DNA of 64,000 nt from Buddleja alternifolia (Eukaryota > Streptophyta > Magnoliopsida > Lamiales > Scrophulariaceae), in the NCBI GenBank assembly GCA_019426215.1, contig CM033400.1:20258568-20322567 (forward strand), written 5' to 3'. A program made the position numbers and the translations under genes. Below, piece by piece: positions 45,385 through 58,677 of the stretch. The notes under the pieces are model-generated. The model was given only the letters and a program-made list of their open reading frames with translations, ran no database searches and was not told the DNA's origin. Position 1 is the stretch's first letter; each line of letters begins with the position of its first letter.

Positions 45385-46960
45385 TTTTTTCTCCCAAAAG
45401 TATCTGAACGATCATCGCTTTATCCAGCGCGCAACAAACCTGGTTGTTTTAGGGTTGTCTAGTTTGCAATTGAAATTTGTCTTCGCTAGGATTGGGTCCA
45501 CCAACTTTTCCAAATAGTTATTCCATTCGTGTGTATGCGCTTACCGCCTTTTTTTTGTATGTTGGTATTCCATATAATTTATTTTCATTTGTCGGGGCAA
45601 TTCAAACGTATAATAGGAAACTCCCTAATTCCACAGTAATATTTTCTCCGTCGTCCAGTTTCTTTTCCATTTCTTTCACTTGATTATTTGGAACGACATT
45701 GTTTTAACCTGCGCAAGTTCCAAACTTGGTTGTTTTGGGGCCTTTGCTAGGATAGGCCCCAACAATGTTTTCAAACAATTATTCCACTCATGTTTATGCC
45801 ATTACCGTCTCCTCTTTCGTATATTGGAAATCCATGTACTTTGTTTTCATATGTCGGGTTAGTTGGAAATTTATACATCTATATTTACAATAACATTTTT
45901 TCCCTCTTTTTTTAACTCACTGTCGTGGGACTGGCATAGTTCAGCCCTTCCCATGTTCCGCATTTGGTCGTTTTAGGGTTTTGTGGTTGGAATTTAGAAT
46001 CACATTCACTGGGATTATCCCTACCACGTGTCAACTTTGTCCATTCACCCTTATATTTCATATGTCGCTTTTTCATTTCATTAGTTGGGAACAATGTATC
46101 TTCCCTTTTTTTGCCGTCTAATAAAACGACATTGTCCAATTCTCACTTAAATAACATAAAGCTTGCAGAATAACATAGTCTCTATTGTAATTTGTAAAAA
46201 TTGTGATGATTGAGAATCTAGAATTGCCTTCGCTAGGATTGGCCCCAGCACGCGTCAACTTTGTGAGTTGGTTGTTTCATTTACATTTATACCCTTATAT
46301 ATCATTTGTTGCTTTTTCAGATATATCGTTTGGAATTTATTCATATATCATGCTTTTTTTTTGTGCTAACAAAACGACACCGTTTAATCCTTAGTTGAAA
46401 AACTTGTGAATGCCTGATTCTATTGTAATTTTATAAAAAAATTATGACTCAATTTTACTTTTTCGATATTATTCAATGTTATTTTGGCTGATATTCATCA
46501 AAAGAATTAAGTGTTCATATTCAACTCTCTTATTATATTGATATCGACCCTGATTATAAGATTTTTGTGATTTGGGGCAAATTAAATCATTAAGTAAATT
46601 ATTCATGATCTAATGGGGTCATCACTTGCCTAGTATTTATATTTGATTTGTTTTTTTTTTCTTCCTTTTTTTTTTCAATACAAAATGGAGGGTGCTATCC
46701 TAGGGAACTAACTCGACAACACCGAGTTAAGATTCACGTATCTAGTCTAAATGACTCCAGCATGATCTTGTGCAATAATATCCGCAATGTTCGGGTTGGA
46801 ATTTCATTCATTTCTGCGTCATAAGTGAGACCAAGTCGAGCATGGGCATCAACTACTTTGTTGGCTTCCTTCCAAATATGACCAATCTCCACATGCCACG
46901 GTAGAGCAAGTTTAGTACAAGTTCATTTTTCCTTTTGCACTAACATTTGTGCATTTCATT
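45385..46960. repeat. Tandem duplication, copy 1 (about 1.58 kb) with degenerate inner repeats
   Basis: It starts near TTTTCTCCCAAAAGTATCTG and repeats from about 46961. Inside, related phrases (GCTAGGATTGG, GCTAGGATAGG, TGGGATTATCC, GCTAGGATTGG) recur near 45486, 45747, 46008 and 46231, suggesting an older repeat with a period of about 260 bp. Short ORFs here are not convincing. Confidence 0.7.
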
Positions 46961-47317
46961 TTTTCTCCCAAAAGTATCTGAACGAACATCGCTTTATCCA
47001 GCGCATGCATCAAACCTGGTTGTTTTAGGGTTGTCTAGTTTGCAATTGAAATTTGTCTTCGCTAGGATTGGGTCCACCAACTTTTCCAAATAGTTATTCC
47101 ATTCGTGTGTATGCCCTTACCGCCTTTTTTTTTTGTATGTTGGTATTCCATATAATTTATTTTCATTTTCTGGGGCAATTCAAACGTATAATAGAAAACA
47201 CTCTAATTCCACGGTAATATTTTCTCCGTCATCCAGTTTCTTTTCCATTTCTTTCACTTGATTATTTGAAACGACATCGTTTTAACCTGCGCAAGTTCCG
47301 AACTCAGTTGTTTTGGG
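46961..47317. repeat. Tandem duplication, copy 2, left part
   Basis: Near-identical to 45385-45735. It is interrupted at 47317 by the copia insertion and resumes at 57394. Confidence 0.8.
47313..47317. repeat. Target site duplication TTGGG, left
   Basis: TTGGG precedes the copia LTR and is repeated at 57389-57393. Confidence 0.9.
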
Positions 47318-49486
47318 TGTTGGGAAATATACATGTAGCCCGACTAAGCACAGCGGAAAATTAAAATTTTAGTTTCTAGGATTTAAACATGCGAGTTTAT
47401 TAATCCTACGGGCTTATCACGTATCATAGGCTTGCGCATCTTTGATTTGTTATTTAAAGCTTTAATAAAGAAGATCTTACCTTATTCGATTTTTCGTAAA
47501 AATCGAAGAGTTTCTTCTTCCTTAACGTAAGCTCCCTAGCTTGCTTCTCGTTCCTTGAATCAACTCTTTCGTTTTTCCCTTTGATGAAGATTTCGAATTC
47601 CTCCACCAAAAACGTCTTTGATCGGATTCTTGATTCACTTCAGAGACCCAAGTGTTTCTCCTCTAAAGTTGATCCACACCCCGGATACCCACTCGTTTAT
47701 AATCTTTAGCTAGGTTGATCTATAAACGTTTATTCTAACTCTAAGGAATAGTGTATGGGATTAAGGTGAAAGCAAAAATTACTTCTCTAAGTATTTTGGA
47801 AGAATTCTTGAATTCAAGATCTTGATGAATAATCAAGAACTCAAGAACACTATATGAGAGAGAGGAAAAAGAAACGATTTTTCTATGCAAGAGGAACAAA
47901 AATTTTGGCTTCAAAAGTCATCATCATATTTTCGTTCCATACTAGTCCTATATATAGGACTAGGTTCTTGCAATTCTTTCCCATGTAGAACTCTTATACA
48001 TTAATCCTTTTCCATGTAGGAATAGAAGACTAATTAATTTCTAAATAGAACTCTTCTATTTTAATTAGTTTCCTTTCTCTCCAAGAAATCTTATTTCCTT
48101 CTAGAAGAAAATTAATTAAACTCTTTAATTATTTTCCTCCACCAAATTTTCGACCAAGACTTAATAAAATAGTCTTTTAATAATTAATCCACCATACTAG
48201 ATTAATAAAAGTCACTTCTAATTAAATTAAATGCTTTCTAGACTTAAGCTTAATTAAATTGATCTTATCAACTTAATTAATTTATTTATCCAACACTTGA
48301 ATAAATAAAAGTCTTAATTAATTAATCTAATTAATTAATATATTAACTCAACTACTTTGAATTAAATTTCCTTAGCTAAGAAATGGATTTGTCCGAGTAT
48401 TGTGTGTGACCCTTTAGGTTCACCAACATACTAGTAATGGGTTCATAACCTTTATGATTTAATTTGGACAATTAAATTGTCTCGATTAATTAAACACTTT
48501 TAATTAACCATCTTATTATTTAATCTCCATTAAATATAAGATACCCATAAATCAAAGAAAAGTTTCTAGCTACTTATCTTGAAGACCTAGATGTAGGCGA
48601 TTCAAAGTGAACCTTTCCAATCGCGCATTCCATGCAAGTGAGATTCTTCCATCAACTAATTTCCCAATTGAATTAAGGATCGAGGAATCTTATTGGTCGA
48701 GATCCTTATAAATTCAATCTTAATAATTCAAGTGTGTTTGACTAGTGATTAATTAATTCAAGAAACTCATTTCTCAATTAATTACTTACTTGCCTTGGCC
48801 AAGGACTGACTCAGTCAAACCACTTAGAATATTATAGGAAATTCACTTGTTCATCTAGACAAGTGATGGATCCTTTGTTGTCAACACCAACCTCCATATA
48901 CGAGTCACTACACCCAATCACCAGTCCATATGTGTCCTTGTAAAAGAACTGGCACAGGAGTCAAAGTGCAGTAAGTCAATATACAAGATTACTGTGATGA
49001 CTCAAGTCAAAGAATTAATCTTGCACTATCGTGATTAAGAAACTCCTAATTCGACATATATAGAAATAATTCCAATTTAGGAAGTTTCAGTTAGGGTAAT
49101 CAGTGAACTTGTTCTCAACAAGCACCCGCGTATGTGCATTTGTGTCAACTACACTAATGTCTATAAAACGAGACATTCTCTAATTAAGAGTGTGCATCAT
49201 AGGCGCAAGTCTATCCGAATTATCAATGTCCCATCTTGATAATTCTATGACTTGGACAGTATTTAGAAATCACAGCCTTAGAAACTTGTTTTATGATATC
49301 CATCCAATGAGATATCAAGCCCCATAGCTATGTGTGAATTCTAGGGACTTCATCATACAGTTATAACAATATAAACATAAGATGAAGAAATGCCTTTTAT
49401 TAATATAATGTAAAACGAAATTGTTTATTACAAGAATAGATAAAGAAAGCCTATCTAGGATTGGCTCGCAGGACACTATTCTAACA
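47318..49486 (-). repeat. 3' LTR of the copia element
   Basis: On the minus strand it runs from TGTTAGAATAG to TTTCCCAACA. It contains a 22-bp perfect palindrome centred on TATATATA at 47942-47963. Confidence 0.95.
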
Positions 49487-49500
49487 ATCTCCCACTTGCA
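49487..49500 (-). promoter_or_regulatory. Polypurine tract of the copia element
   Basis: On the minus strand GCAAGTGGGAGAT lies directly before the 3' LTR start. Confidence 0.75.
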
Positions 49501-52500
49501 CTAGAGCCAATCTCCTTGGTATTTTAGACCCATCTTCTCAAGATGTCCTTCTAATACATTACGAGACAATGGCTTAGTTAGTGGATCCGCTATGTTCTCC
49601 GTTGTGTCGACTCTTTCCACGCGTACGTCGCCTCTACCAACAATCTCTCGGATCAGATGGTATCGCCTCTCTATGTGTTTGGATCTTTGATGAGACCTCG
49701 GCTCCTTTGCTTGAGCAATGGCGCCATTATTGTCACAGTACAGAGGTACTGGATCGACAATGCTAGGGACTGCACCCAACCCTTGGATGAAGTTCCTAAT
49801 CCAAACAGCTTCCTTTGCTGCATCAGATGCAGCTATGTATTCAGCCTCGGTTGTGGAATCCGCAGTAGTTTTGTTTGGAACTCTTCCAACTTACTGCTCC
49901 ACCATTGATGGTGAATACAAATCCCGACATTGATTTCAAATCATCCACCTCAGATTGGAAACTAGAGTCAGTGAACCCTTCTAGTTTCAATTCTCCACCG
50001 CCGTATATCAAAAACAAGTCCTTAGTCCTTCTCAAGTACTTGAGGATTGTTTTCACGGCTACCCAGTGCAACTCACCTGGGTCGGACTGAAAACGACTCA
50101 CTACACTTAATGCATGAGCCACATCAGGCCTTGTACATAACATTGCATACATAATACTTCCTATGGCAGAAGCATATGGTACGCGAGCCATCCTATCTCG
50201 TTCCTGGGATGTCGAAGGACACATGGATCGAGAATACCGGATCCCATGACTCATAGGCAAGAATCCTTTCTTTGATTCCTCCATACTAAACCTTTTTAGC
50301 ATTTTGTCTATGTACATTGACTGAGACAATCCTATCATCTTTCTTGATCTATCTCTATAGATTTTGATTCCTAAGATGTAGGATGCATCTCCTAAGTCTT
50401 TCATGGAGAATTTGGTGGATAACCATACTTTAGTCGATTGCATCATTCCTACATCATTCCCAATGAGTAGAATATCATCAACATAAAGTACTAAGAATGT
50501 CACTGCACTCCCACTGACTTTCTTGTACACACATGGTTCATCTTCGTTTTTAATGAAACCATACATCCTTATAGTTTCATCAAAACAGATGTTCCAACTT
50601 CGGGATGCTTGCTTTAGTCCATAAATGGACTTTTGGAGTTTGCAAACTTTTTGCTCACTCCCACTAGATATGAAACCTTCTGGTTGTTTCATGTAAATCT
50701 CTTCCTCTATGTTTCCATTGAGGAAGGCGGTTTTCACATCCATCTGCCATATTTCATAATCATAATGAGCAGCTATTGCAAGCAAAATCCTAATGGATTT
50801 AAGCATTGCTACTGGCGAAAAGGTTTCTTCATAGTCGATACCCTCTCTTTGAGTGTAACCTTTTGCCACTAGCCTAGCTTTATAGGTCACTACCTCTCCA
50901 TTTGCTCCAAGCTTTCGCTTATAGATCCACTTACAACCAATGGGTACTATACCCTCTGGTGGATCTACCAAGGTCCATACCTTGTTGGAGTACATGGAGT
51001 CCATTTCAGATTCCATGGCACTTTGCCACTTCCCAGAATCAATATCACATATTGCTTCGTTGTAGCTTCTTGGATCTTCATCCACTTGAAGCTCCTCCTT
51101 ATTACTTTCTAGTAATAGACCGTACCTCTCAGGTGGCCCTCGGATCCTTTCGGATCTTCTCGGAGGTTGTGTGTTAGATATTTCAGTGTTTTCTTGTGTT
51201 TGTGTTTCCAAAGTTTGTGAGATAATTTGTGGTTCTTGAACTTCTTCAAGTTCTATGATCTCGCCCTTTCTATCTAATAGAAACTCCTTCTCTAAGAAGA
51301 TGGCATTCCTTGAAACAAACACCTTTTGTTCCGATGGATCATAGAAGTAGTACCCCGCAGTTTCTTTAGGGTACCCCACAAATTTACATAAGCTAGACTT
51401 AGACTCTAACTTATCTCCCACTAGCCTTTTCACATAGGCTGAACAACCCCATACTCGAAGATATTTGTATGAGGCCGGTTTACCACGCCATAACTCATAA
51501 GGCGTTTTGGGCACTGATTTGGAAGGCAATCTATTTAATAGATAGGCCGCAGTTTCTAAGGCATAACCCCAGAAAGATGGAGGAACTTCAGTGAAACTCA
51601 TCATGGAACGGACCATATCCAATAAAGTCCTATTCCTTCGCTCAGACACCCCATTCAATTGTGGTGTTCCAGGCGGAGTCCACTGAGAGAGAATCCCATT
51701 CTCTTTAAGATAACTAAGGAATTCGTCACTTAAGTATTCTCCTCCCCGATCAGATCGAAGAGTCTTAATATTACGACTTAGTTGTTTTTCTACTTCATTC
51801 CTAAACTCTTTGAACTTTTCAAAAGCTTCAGATTTGTGCTTCATAAGGTACACATATCCGTACCGTGAATAATCATCGGTAAAAGTAATGAAGTAAGTAC
51901 ACCTTCCTTTAGTACTTATACTAAAAGGACCACAAACATCCGAATGGATCAAATCCAAAAGATGGGTGGCACGTTCCACTTGTCCTACAAATGGTGACTT
52001 GGTCATTTTTCCTTTAAGACAAGATTCACAAGCAGGCATGGTTTCCTCTTCCTTAAGGTCGAGTACACCTTCCTTTGCCAATTTGTGCATTCTTTCTTTG
52101 GAAATATGTCCTAGTCTAGCATGCCACATTAGTGTACTGTTTAAGTTATCTTGTTTTCTTTTGTTACTATGTTGAATGTGAAAGACGGAATTAATTGGTT
52201 GAACAGTGTATAAACAATTCGTCAAAGTACTAGTAAAAAGTAAAGAACAATTTTTAATAATGGAACACTTTCCATCTTTTATTAAAAACTCAAAACCCTC
52301 TCCATCTAAAACAGGGATGGAGATAATGTTCTTTATTATACTAGAAACATAAAGACAATTATTTAAAACTATTCTAATGTCGTCGCCTAATGCCAGGTTG
52401 ACCGTTCCTATCGCTGTGGCAGCAACTTTTGCTCCATTGCCAAGTCTCAGAACGATCTCATCCTTTCCTAGCATCCTACTTCTTGTCATTGCCTGCAAAT

Positions 52501-53401
52501 TATTGCAAAGATGTGATGCACAACCGGTATCTAATACCCAAGAAGTATCGTTAACAGATAAGTTAACTTCAACATAAAACATACCCTTGGTCTCACCTAG
52601 GGTCGCAAGGTACTCCTTGCAGTTCCTCTTCCAATGCCCTGGTTTACCGCAATGGAAACAATCACCCTTATCTTTATCAGCTTTAACCTTCTTGACCCCA
52701 CCTTTAGCTTTTAGCTTCTTGTTCTTTTGGGAACTTTTCCCTTTCCCTTTCTTTGGCTTTTTAGCCTTAGAATGGGCAGAACTCACAAGTAGGACTGGCT
52801 TGTCCTTCTTGATGGTGGCTTCTGCAGTCCTTAACATGCTTAACAAGTCAGGCAAGGTCGCCTCCAGACTGTTCATGTTAAAGTTGACCACAAATTGATC
52901 GAATGTGCTAGGCAAGGATTGAAGTACTAAGTCCACTGAGAGTTCATTGTCTAGAAAAATGTCAAGACTTGCGAGCTTCTCAATGAGCCCAATCATCTTA
53001 AGCACATGTTCTTGGACATTTGACCCCTCAGTCATACGAGCTCTAAAAAGCTCTTTAGACACTAAGTACCTTTCCCTCCTAGACTTTTCACCATACAACT
53101 CTTGCAAGTGTTTGAAAATATCAGCAGCACTTGCCATATTTTCGTGTTGCTTTTGCAACTCATTCGACATTGATGCAAGCATCGTGCACCTTGCTTGGAG
53201 GTCATCGTTTAACCATCTCTTATGGGTTTCGATTTCCTCCTCCTCAGCATCCTCGGGTAGAGTCGAGAGGGGTGCATCAGTCAAGACATAGGCTCTATTC
53301 TCAGAGTTGAGCACTATCTTAAGGTTTCTAAGCCAATCAGAATAGTTGGGTCCAGTGAGTTTGTTTGTGTCGAGAATTGTGGAAAGCGGGTTCTTAGCCA
53401 T
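49501..53401 (-). pseudogene. Copia gag-pol polyprotein with one apparent frameshift in RNase H
   Basis: One frame from ATG 53401 covers 1186 residues down to 49841. Gag opens [20 protein letters not shown]. The CCHC knuckle [14 protein letters not shown] is at 248-261. The protease motif DTG is at 291-293. Integrase has the HARLGH and CESCLKGK zinc region and the core starting [13 protein letters not shown] has TAFLNG and the catalytic YVDD at 973-976. RNase H follows, with FTDSSF and SWKSSK. At 49869-49872 a run of four T bases looks one base too long. It throws the frame just before the usual TEAEY block, and the remaining RNase H continues in another frame to a stop at 49501-49503. Everything else looks intact, so the element died recently or moves with help. 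Confidence 0.9.
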
Positions 53402-55206
53402 CTTAGATATCTAGTTATCTACAAATTAAAGCGAAACGGAGTTTAAGAAGATGTTTAATACATTATGTGTAGATATGATTTTAAGGTCTTTTAATCATAA
53501 ATTACCTCCCACTATTTAATTCAAATTCAATAACCCTCATTAAAGAATTCGAGAAAAACAATTTTTCCTAGTGAGTTTGAAGTCCGATTTAATTATTACA
53601 TACCCCAATTTTATGGACACATACATAATAATTAAAAAGGTAGACAACACTTATCAATTACATCCCCATGTAACCCTCAATTATTTTACCTCATGTTTTA
53701 CATGGACCTCAATTTTATGCGCCCCCATGTTACTCCTATGTTAAGTTAGACCCATCAAACCTACATGCAAATAACCCACCCAAAAAGTTCCACTTGCAAT
53801 GGTCAACTTAGAGGATAAATTACCCATGTGCATCTCTATGCTTAGTAATAATCACGGCTTTCTCATTATAGAAAGTTCCACTTGCAATGGTCAACTAATC
53901 TACATAAGTAGCACCGACATGCTATTACTTTTGATGGTAGGCATGGAATATTAAACCCCGTTTAATTTTATCCCATATTAACTTAAAATTAAAATCATTG
54001 AGATTTTATAAACTTATCTAATAAGTAAGGGATTTTAGTATATTATGAAAAGGTCTCATCACTTCGATTATCTTATCTAAGTCTCTATCCTAAACATGCC
54101 CAACAACACATGAAAGGAAATATAAAAGATAAGCATAATCTTAAAAACATGTATCTTATACAAAAATGCATCTTATACATAGAATCATGCATCTCATACA
54201 TAAATCATGCATATTATAAAATCATGCATCAAATATAACATGGATATTTTGGGCCATATCTAAATCGACCCTATCTAGAGCCATCAAGGATCGAACGCCG
54301 GCAAGGCTAATAATAAATAACGAAAAGTAAACATGCTTGTACAATTCTAATGGCCTCAAAATTCCATCATGCATATCAACTCATGAAAGCATATGCAAAT
54401 TCTTAATTTACCAAATGGTCTTCATAAATTAAATTAATTCGGGGTTTCTCAATAAAACTAATTTTTTTTTTTTTCAAAATTAAACAATTTAAAACTCCTT
54501 TTAAATAAAATAATTTTTAGAAAAATTCGACATGCGAAAACGGGTCGGCGACCCCTTGCCGACTATCTCGGACAGCCCATATTCGTGTGTGATTGGGCTG
54601 TTGTAACAGTCCCTATGTGTGCGTATATACAAACACATGTATATGTATTTAATGCAACCATTCATGATCACTAATTAGACTCCAACTCCAATTAAATTAC
54701 CAATGCTACCGCCAATCAAATTCGGCTGCTTGTTGGACATAATACATGCATGTTATACAAAATTGCACATATAATTTGTTTCTCATATTTCCGTGAGCGT
54801 GAGTGGGCTATTAAAAAAAAAAAGAAAACAAGACATCTATTGCAATTTCTCTATTACACACACAGTGTATTTAGCCCCATCAATTTACAATCATTGTATA
54901 TTATATATCTCACCATATAATAACTAATTAATGGAAGTGGACTCTCAAGTCCATATAATTACCGCCCACTATGTGCAACGACGGCGCCTGGATGCTCGAC
55001 ATACCAAACATCGCACCCAATCCGATCTTATGTAATCCAATTACAAAAAATAATTTTCAGATTTAAACATCTTTTAAAAACTGAAAATAAATAGTTTTTA
55101 TGAAAACCCCAAATCAATAAAATTCATGAATTTAATTAATTTTAAACGTGCATCACATGTAACGATTAAAATTAAACGGATCATGCATTCCGATGCGCGA
55201 GCCTTA
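53402..55206 (-). other. Long untranslated leader of the copia element
   Basis: 1.8 kb between primer binding site and gag ATG. No coding frame is convincing. A T-rich run lies near 54462-54475. This leader is long compared with most copia elements (from memory) and would hold packaging and dimerisation signals. Confidence 0.6.
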
Positions 55207-55218
55207 GCTCTGATACCA
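55207..55218 (-). promoter_or_regulatory. Primer binding site for initiator tRNA-Met
   Basis: The minus strand reads TGGTATCAGAGC, the usual plant copia site, one base inside the 5' LTR. Confidence 0.95.
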
Positions 55219-55219
55219 C

Positions 55220-57388
55220 TGTTGGGAAATATACATGTAGCCCGACTAAGCACAGCGGAAAATTAAAATTTTAGTTTCTAGGATTTAAACATGCGAGTTT
55301 ATTAATCCTACGGGCTTATCACGTATCATAGGCTTGCGCATCTTTGATTTGTTATTTAAAGCTTTAATAAAGAAGATCTTACCTTATTCGATTTTTCGTA
55401 AAAATCGAAGAGTTTCTTCTTCCTTAACGTAAGCTCCCTAGCTTGCTTCTCGTTCCTTGAATCAACTCTTTCGTTTTTCCCTTTGATGAAGATTTCGAAT
55501 TCCTCCACCAAAAACGTCTTTGATCGGATTCTTGATTCACTTCAGAGACCCAAGTGTTTCTCCTCTAAAGTTGATCCACACCCCGGATACCCACTCGTTT
55601 ATAATCTTTAGCTAGGTTGATCTATAAACGTTTATTCTAACTCTAAGGAATAGTGTATGGGATTAAGGTGAAAGCAAAAATTACTTCTCTAAGTATTTTG
55701 GAAGAATTCTTGAATTCAAGATCTTGATGAATAATCAAGAACTCAAGAACACTATATGAGAGAGAGGAAAAAGAAACGATTTTTCTATGCAAGAGGAACA
55801 AAAATTTTGGCTTCAAAAGTCATCATCATATTTTCGTTCCATACTAGTCCTATTTATAGAACTAGGTTCTTGCAATTCTTTCCCATGTAGAACTCTTATA
55901 CATTAATCCTTTTCCATGTAGGAATAGAAGACTAATTAATTTCTAAATAGAACTCTTCTATTTTAATTAGTTTCCTTTCTCTCCAAGAAATCTTATTTCC
56001 TTCTAGAAGAAAATTAATTAAACTCTTTAATTATTTTCCTCCACCAAATTTTCGACCAAGACTTAATAAAATAGTCTTTTAATAATTAATCCACCATACT
56101 AGATTAATAAAAGTCACTTCTAATTAAATTAAATGCTTTCTAGACTTAAGCTTAATTAAATTGATCTTATCAACTTAATTAATTTATTTATCCAACACTT
56201 GAATAAATAAAAGTCTTAATTAATTAATCTAATTAATTAATATATTAACTCAACTACTTTGAATTAAATTTCCTTAGCTAAGAAATGGATTTGTCCGAGT
56301 ATTGTGTGTGACCCTTTAGGTTCACCAACATACTAGTAATGGGTTCATAACCTTTATGATTTAATTTGGACAATTAAATTGTCTCGATTAATTAAACACT
56401 TTTAATTAACCATCTTATTATTTAATCTCCATTAAATATAAGATACCCATAAATCAAAGAAAAGTTTCTAGCTACTTATCTTGAAGACCTAGATGTAGGC
56501 GATTCAAAGTGAACCTTTCCAATCGCGCATTCCATGCAAGTGATATTCTTCCATCAACTAATTTCCCAATTGAATTAAGGATCGAGGAATCTTATTGGTC
56601 GAGATCCTTATAAATTCAATCTTAATAATTCAAGTGTGTTTGACTAGTGATTAATTAATTCAAGAAACTCATTTCTCAATTAATTACTTACTTGCCTTGG
56701 CCAAGGACTGACTCAATCAAACCACTTAGAATATTATAGGAAATTCACTTGTTCATCTAGACAAGTGATGGATCCTTTGTTGTCAACACCAACCTCCATA
56801 TACGAGTCACTACACCCAATCACCAGTCCATATGTGTCCTTGTAAAAGAACTGGCACAGGAGTCAAAGTGCAGTAAGTCAATATACAAGATTACTGTGAT
56901 GACTCAAGTCAAAGAATTAATCTTGCACTATCGTGATTAAGAAACTCCTAATTCGACATATATAGAAATAATTCCAATTTAGGAAGTTTCAGTCAGGGTA
57001 ATCAGTGAACTTGTTCTCAACAAGCACCCACGTATGTGCATTTGTGTCAACTACACTAATGTCTATAAAACGAGACATTCTCTAATTAAGAGTGTGCATC
57101 ATAGGCGCAAGTCTATCCGAATTATCAATGTCCCATCTTGATAATTCTATGACTTGGATAGTATTTAGAAATCACAGCCTTAGAAACTTGTTTTATGATA
57201 TCCATCCAATGAGATATCAAGCCCCATAGCTATGTATGAATTCTAGGGACTTCATCATACAGTTATAACAATATAAACATAAGATGAAGAAATGCCTTTT
57301 ATTAATATAATGTAAAACGAAATTGTTTATTACAAGAATAGATAAAGAAAGCCTATCTAGGATTGGCTCGCAGGACACTATTCTAACA
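55220..57388 (-). repeat. 5' LTR of the copia element
   Basis: 2169 bp, same length as the 3' LTR. On the minus strand TATAAATA at 55851-55858 is a good TATA box. The same site in the 3' LTR reads as a TATATATA palindrome instead. Confidence 0.95.
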
Positions 57389-57393
57389 TTGGG
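57389..57393. repeat. Target site duplication TTGGG, right
   Basis: Exact match to 47313-47317. Confidence 0.9.
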
Positions 57394-57965
57394 GCCTTTG
57401 CTAGGATAGGCCCCAACAATGTTTTCAAACGATTATTCCACTCATGTTTATGCCATTACCGTCTCTTCTTTCGTATGTTGGTAATCCATGTACTTTGTTT
57501 TCATATGTCGGGTTAGTTGGAAATTTATGCATCTATATTTACAATAACATTTTTTTCCCTCTTTTTTTCACTCACTGTCGTGGGACCGGCATAGTTCAGC
57601 CCTTCCCATGTTCCGCATTCGGTCGTTTTAGGGTTGTGTGGTTAGAATTTAGAATCACATTCACTGGGATTATCCCTACCACGTGCCTAGTATTTATATT
57701 TGATTTGTTTTTTTTTTCAATACAAAATGGAGGGTGCTATCCTAGGGAACTAACTCGACAACACCGAGTTAAGATTCACACATCTAGTCTAAATGACTCC
57801 AACACAATCTTGTGCAATAATTTTTGCGTCATAAGTGACACCAAGTCGAGCAAGGGCATCAACTGCTTTGTTGGCTTCCTTCCAAATATGACGAATCTCC
57901 ACATGCCACGATAGAGCAAGTTTAGTACAAGTTCATTTTTTCTTTTGCACTAACATTTGTGCATT
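57394..57965. repeat. Tandem duplication, copy 2, right part
   Basis: Continues copy 2 after the copia insertion, matching 45740-46016 and then 46632-46957. About 600 bp present in copy 1 is missing, with the join at CCACGTGCCTAG near 57680. A short ORF here lies in repeat DNA and is not a gene. Confidence 0.75.
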
Positions 57966-58236
57966 TCATTTCAATATGTTTTTCAATGTTTATACCTCAT
58001 GATTTAATAAATCGGTGTTGTTCTCATTTTCAACTTGAATGCACACTTGTTTGTATTTTGTTTAGTTTTAAATGATAATAATGTTGAGAATGCGACCTAA
58101 GTTATCTAAATATAAACGTAGAATATACCTTTATGTGACTCGCGGTGTTCCATTATGAAATGTAAAGATTTGGGAGATTTTATAAAATTTTCAACTAAAA
58201 TTATGTCCAAGAGAAATACTTAACTTAAAAAGTTTT
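57966..58236. other. Intergenic DNA
   Basis: About 270 bp of AT-rich DNA between the duplication and the MITE. Nothing recognisable. Confidence 0.4.
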
Positions 58237-58246
58237 TCTTCTTTGC

Positions 58247-58667
58247 GGGAAAATCTCATTTTTCGTCCCGTAATTGTGCCCAAGTACACTTCCAGCCTCC
58301 AGTTTTTATATAAATATCACAATATGTACCATAACTTTTCAAATGTCTCACTTTTGGTCTCAACCGAATATTCCGGCTAAATTTGTTAGTCAACTTTTTG
58401 ACCCATATTTTCTGGAGAATTCACGTGTGAATACACTCATACATGAATTATATTCAATATCACATGGCATTCACGAACAAAATCTGCCAAAAAAATCAAT
58501 CAAATGTTTATTAACAAAGTTGACTGTTATGTTTTGGCTGGAAAATTCGATTGGGATTAAATGTGGCACATTTAGAAAGTTATGGAACTAAATGTGAGAT
58601 TTATATAAAGTTTGAGACTAAAAGTGTTCTTGGGCACAATTACGGGACGAAGAATGCGAATTGCCCT
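58247..58667. mobile_element. MULE-type MITE, 421 bp
   Basis: Terminal inverted repeats of about 45 bp share the core TTCGTCCCGTAATTGTGCCC. Flanks are TCTTCTTTGC on both sides (58237-58246, 58668-58677), a 9-10 bp duplication as in Mutator-like elements. The open frame inside starts in one terminal repeat and is not a gene. Confidence 0.85.
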
Positions 58668-58677
58668 CTTCTTTGCT

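Larger units (their letters stand above)
47318..57388 (-). mobile_element. Near-complete Ty1/copia element, 10.07 kb
   Basis: Two 2169-bp LTRs flank a 5.73-kb interior with primer binding site, gag-pol frame and polypurine tract, bounded by 5-bp TTGGG duplications. The LTRs differ at about eight positions by eye (near 0.4 percent), so insertion was recent. The coding frame is on the minus strand. It has no ORF2, unlike the SIRE-like copies to the left. Confidence 0.95.

Noticed and set aside
57444..57914. 156-aa ORF
   Set aside because: Lies in the second copy of a non-coding duplication, and the other copy is not open in the same way.
58274..58591. 105-aa ORF
   Set aside because: Starts inside a MITE terminal repeat and stays within the MITE.
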